Assembly (NCBI GenBank): GCA_023663465.1
Contig: JAMPHJ010000011.1
Span: 1 to 43,654, forward strand
Direction: 5' to 3'
DNA: 43,654 bases
From: Muribaculaceae bacterium
GTDB lineage: Bacteria > Bacillota > Clostridia > Lachnospirales > Lachnospiraceae
Positions 42,146-43,654 of this stretch are shown here, piece after piece (position 1 is the stretch's first letter; every line of letters starts with the position of its first letter). Under the pieces are notes generated by a model. The model saw only the letters and a program-made list of their open reading frames with translations, searched no databases and had not been told where the DNA came from. A program made the translations under genes and the position numbers.

Positions 42146-43456
42146 CTACCGCTCCATTTTCCAGAAATACGCACTGTAGGGCGGCAGCTCGCTTCCCGCG
42201 CCGAAGTCGTGGTCTTTTCCACTAATCAAATCCACCGCCGTGCCGCAGCCCGCGTCAAAATGCGCCGTATAGCTCTCGCCGTCCGCATTGATTGCCACCA
42301 GGACACGCTCGTTATCCGTCTTTCTCTCAAAAATACACTGTTTGTTGGTCAGCAATACAGAGCGGAATGTACCATAATTCAAGGCTTCGGAGTTTTTCTT
42401 CGCTTCCGCCAGCGCATGGATGAAATCGCATAATTCATTCCATTCCGGTTTCTCAAAACATGCCCTCAGCGCCGGGTCGCCTTCGCTCTTATGCGCCTTC
42501 GCGCCCCATTCGCTGCCATAGTAAACGCAGGGAATCCCCGGCATACCAAAGCACAACGCATAGATGAGCGGCAGATGTTTCTCATTCGTCAGGATACTCG
42601 CTACCCTCGTCACGTCATGGTTATCCACAAAAGATAACATGTGTTTTCCTCTATATAATGTCCAGTTTTCCGGTCCGAACTGACGCAACAGGGAATGGAC
42701 GATTTCAAACATATTCATACTGTTAAAACTAGAGAACAATCCTTTATAACACTCATAATTGGTAACAGAATGCAGCATTTCCTCATTCATCCACTGATTA
42801 TAGTCCCCGTGCAGTGTCTCCCCTAAGAGATAGAAATCCGGTTTCAGCCCGTTGCAGAAACCGCGGAGTCTGCGCAGGAAATCTTTATCCAGACAATACG
42901 CCACGTCCAGACGCAGCCCGTCAATATCAAATTCCTCTACCCAGCCTTTCACACTGTCCAGAATATGGTTGATAACATCTTCATGGCGCAGATTCAGCTT
43001 GACCAAATCGTAATTGCCTTCCCAGCCTTCATACCAGAGACCGTCGTTATAATTGGAATTTCCATCGAAACTAATCCGGAACCAGTCTTTATAAGGAGAA
43101 TCCCATCTCTTCTGCAATACATCCTGAAACGCCCAGAATCCTCTGCCCACATGATTGAACACGCCGTCTAATATCACCTTGATACCATTCTCGTGCAGCG
43201 TTTTGCAGACTTTGGCAAAATCCGCATTCGTTCCGAGACGGCAGTCTATCTTATGATAATCCCTCGTATTGTATCCATGCGTGTCGGATTCAAACACCGG
43301 TGAAAAGTAAATCGCGTTGATTCCCAGCTCCTTCATATGAGGAATCCAGTCGATGACTTTCAGAATCCGGGATTCCTGCACACCGTCATTCTCAAACGGA
43401 GCCCCACAGAATCCTAACGGATATATTTGATAAAAAACACTTTCATATGCCCACAT
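42146..43456 (-). CDS. Alpha-amylase family enzyme, GH13
   Basis: 436 residues without signal peptide, so cytoplasmic. GH13 region I is DGVFNH (97-102), region II GLRLDVA with nucleophile D184, region III LLGETLHGD with acid/base E213, and region IV FVDNHD with D281. The N-terminal part has SPVFESDTHGYNTRDY. The short length and lack of extra carbohydrate-binding modules suggest a maltodextrin-type glucosidase or neopullulanase-like enzyme. AAAGGAG precedes the ATG. With the GH31 enzyme and the binding protein it fits breakdown of imported alpha-glucans. Confidence 0.94.
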   Translation of the reverse strand: MWAYESVFYQIYPLGFCGAPFENDGVQESRILKVIDWIPHMKELGINAIYFSPVFESDTHGYNTRDYHKIDCRLGTNADFAKVCKTLHENGIKVILDGVFNHVGRGFWAFQDVLQKRWDSPYKDWFRISFDGNSNYNDGLWYEGWEGNYDLVKLNLRHEDVINHILDSVKGWVEEFDIDGLRLDVAYCLDKDFLRRLRGFCNGLKPDFYLLGETLHGDYNQWMNEEMLHSVTNYECYKGLFSSFNSMNMFEIVHSLLRQFGPENWTLYRGKHMLSFVDNHDVTRVASILTNEKHLPLIYALCFGMPGIPCVYYGSEWGAKAHKSEGDPALRACFEKPEWNELCDFIHALAEAKKNSEALNYGTFRSVLLTNKQCIFERKTDNERVLVAINADGESYTAHFDAGCGTAVDLISGKDHDFGAGSELPPYSAYFWKMER

Positions 43457-43526
43457 TGCACTTTTCTCCTTTTATTTCCCGACAGCCGTTATTTTTATGT
43501 ATGCTGCCACTATTTTTTTACCTCTG

Positions 43527-43649
43527 TTATTGTATCACAAGAAAATTGCTTGCGCAATTATCTACAAGAAAATCGCCAGCGATTATCTTGGAAAGGGCGC
43601 TTTGTTCTTCCACGTTGATTTGCTTTAGATTTTTGGCTTCAAATTTCAT
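43527..43649 (-). CDS. Possible small or partial protein at window edge
   Basis: A 40-codon frame (MKFEAKNLKQINVEEQSALS then KIIAGDFLVDNCASNFLVIQ) runs from an ATG at 43649 to a TAA at 43527-43529. The frame is still open at the window edge, so it could be the end of a longer gene. Its last half lies on two short hairpin repeats. I do not recognise it. Confidence 0.3.
   Translation of the reverse strand: MKFEAKNLKQINVEEQSALSKIIAGDFLVDNCASNFLVIQ
43529..43557 (-). promoter_or_regulatory. Weak candidate promoter of the GH13 gene
   Basis: Minus strand TTGCGC (43552-43557), 17-base spacer, TACAAT (43529-43534), about 70 bases before the ATG. It overlaps the hairpin repeats and the possible small frame. 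Confidence 0.35.
43537..43591. repeat. Two adjacent direct repeats, each with a short hairpin
   Basis: Two units begin ACAAGAAAAT and end ATTATCT. Their centres are different palindromes, AATTGC-TTGC-AATT type and AATCGC-CA-GCGATT type, so stem bases have changed on both sides together. Confidence 0.55.
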
Positions 43650-43654
43650 ATTGA

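Overview
The window looks like chromosome from a motile, Gram-positive Clostridia bacterium, most likely Lachnospiraceae. The pointers are AGGAGG-type ribosome sites, sigma-A-like promoters, two methyl-accepting chemotaxis proteins, LPXTG pilins with class C sortases, a DUF1700/DUF4097/PadR set, a CmpB-type (PF06541) membrane protein and a heterodimeric ABC exporter. The family placement is an inference from gene content. I see no rRNA, tRNA, CRISPR array, transposase or complete prophage.

Left part (1-9.7 kb): the end of a structured repeat and a possible gene end; a membrane chemoreceptor with a C9 tract in its leader; then, on the minus strand, a run of a KAS III-like protein, a YitT-type membrane protein, a Suv3-like helicase and a 4'-phosphopantetheinyl transferase. 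A GH31 alpha-glucosidase and a small unknown protein are divergent from it on the plus strand.

Middle part (9.7-23.4 kb, all minus): two ECF sigma factor modules, each paired with a membrane partner, with an ABC transporter between them. A folded palindromic repeat lies inside this block. Next come a CmpB-family membrane protein, an orphan AT-rich protein resembling mobile-element domains, a heterodimeric ABC exporter, a second AT-rich small protein, and a PadR-DUF1700-DUF4097 operon with a clear promoter overlapping an 18-bp inverted repeat.

Right part (23.7-43.6 kb): a long minus-strand run that starts at a near-consensus promoter (37287-37315). It encodes a 1,624-residue pilus tip adhesin, a backbone pilin and two class C sortases, and then a MoxR ATPase, a DUF58 protein and a transglutaminase-like membrane protein whose usual catalytic Cys is Ser. 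The adhesin gene carries a G9 tract; gain or loss of one base gives an early stop in either direction, which suggests phase variation. The adhesin also has a polybasic cytoplasmic tail of about 84 residues built from DNA repeats. Upstream lie a sugar-type binding lipoprotein paired with a chemoreceptor and no transporter, an SH3-SGNH lipoprotein and a GH13 amylase-type enzyme.

Taken together, the window combines alpha-glucan use (GH31, GH13, binding protein), chemotaxis, surface attachment by sortase-built pili, and envelope or stress regulation. The most unusual signals are the predicted phase-variable adhesin, its basic tail, the binding protein-chemoreceptor pair, and two enzyme-like proteins with replaced active-site residues.
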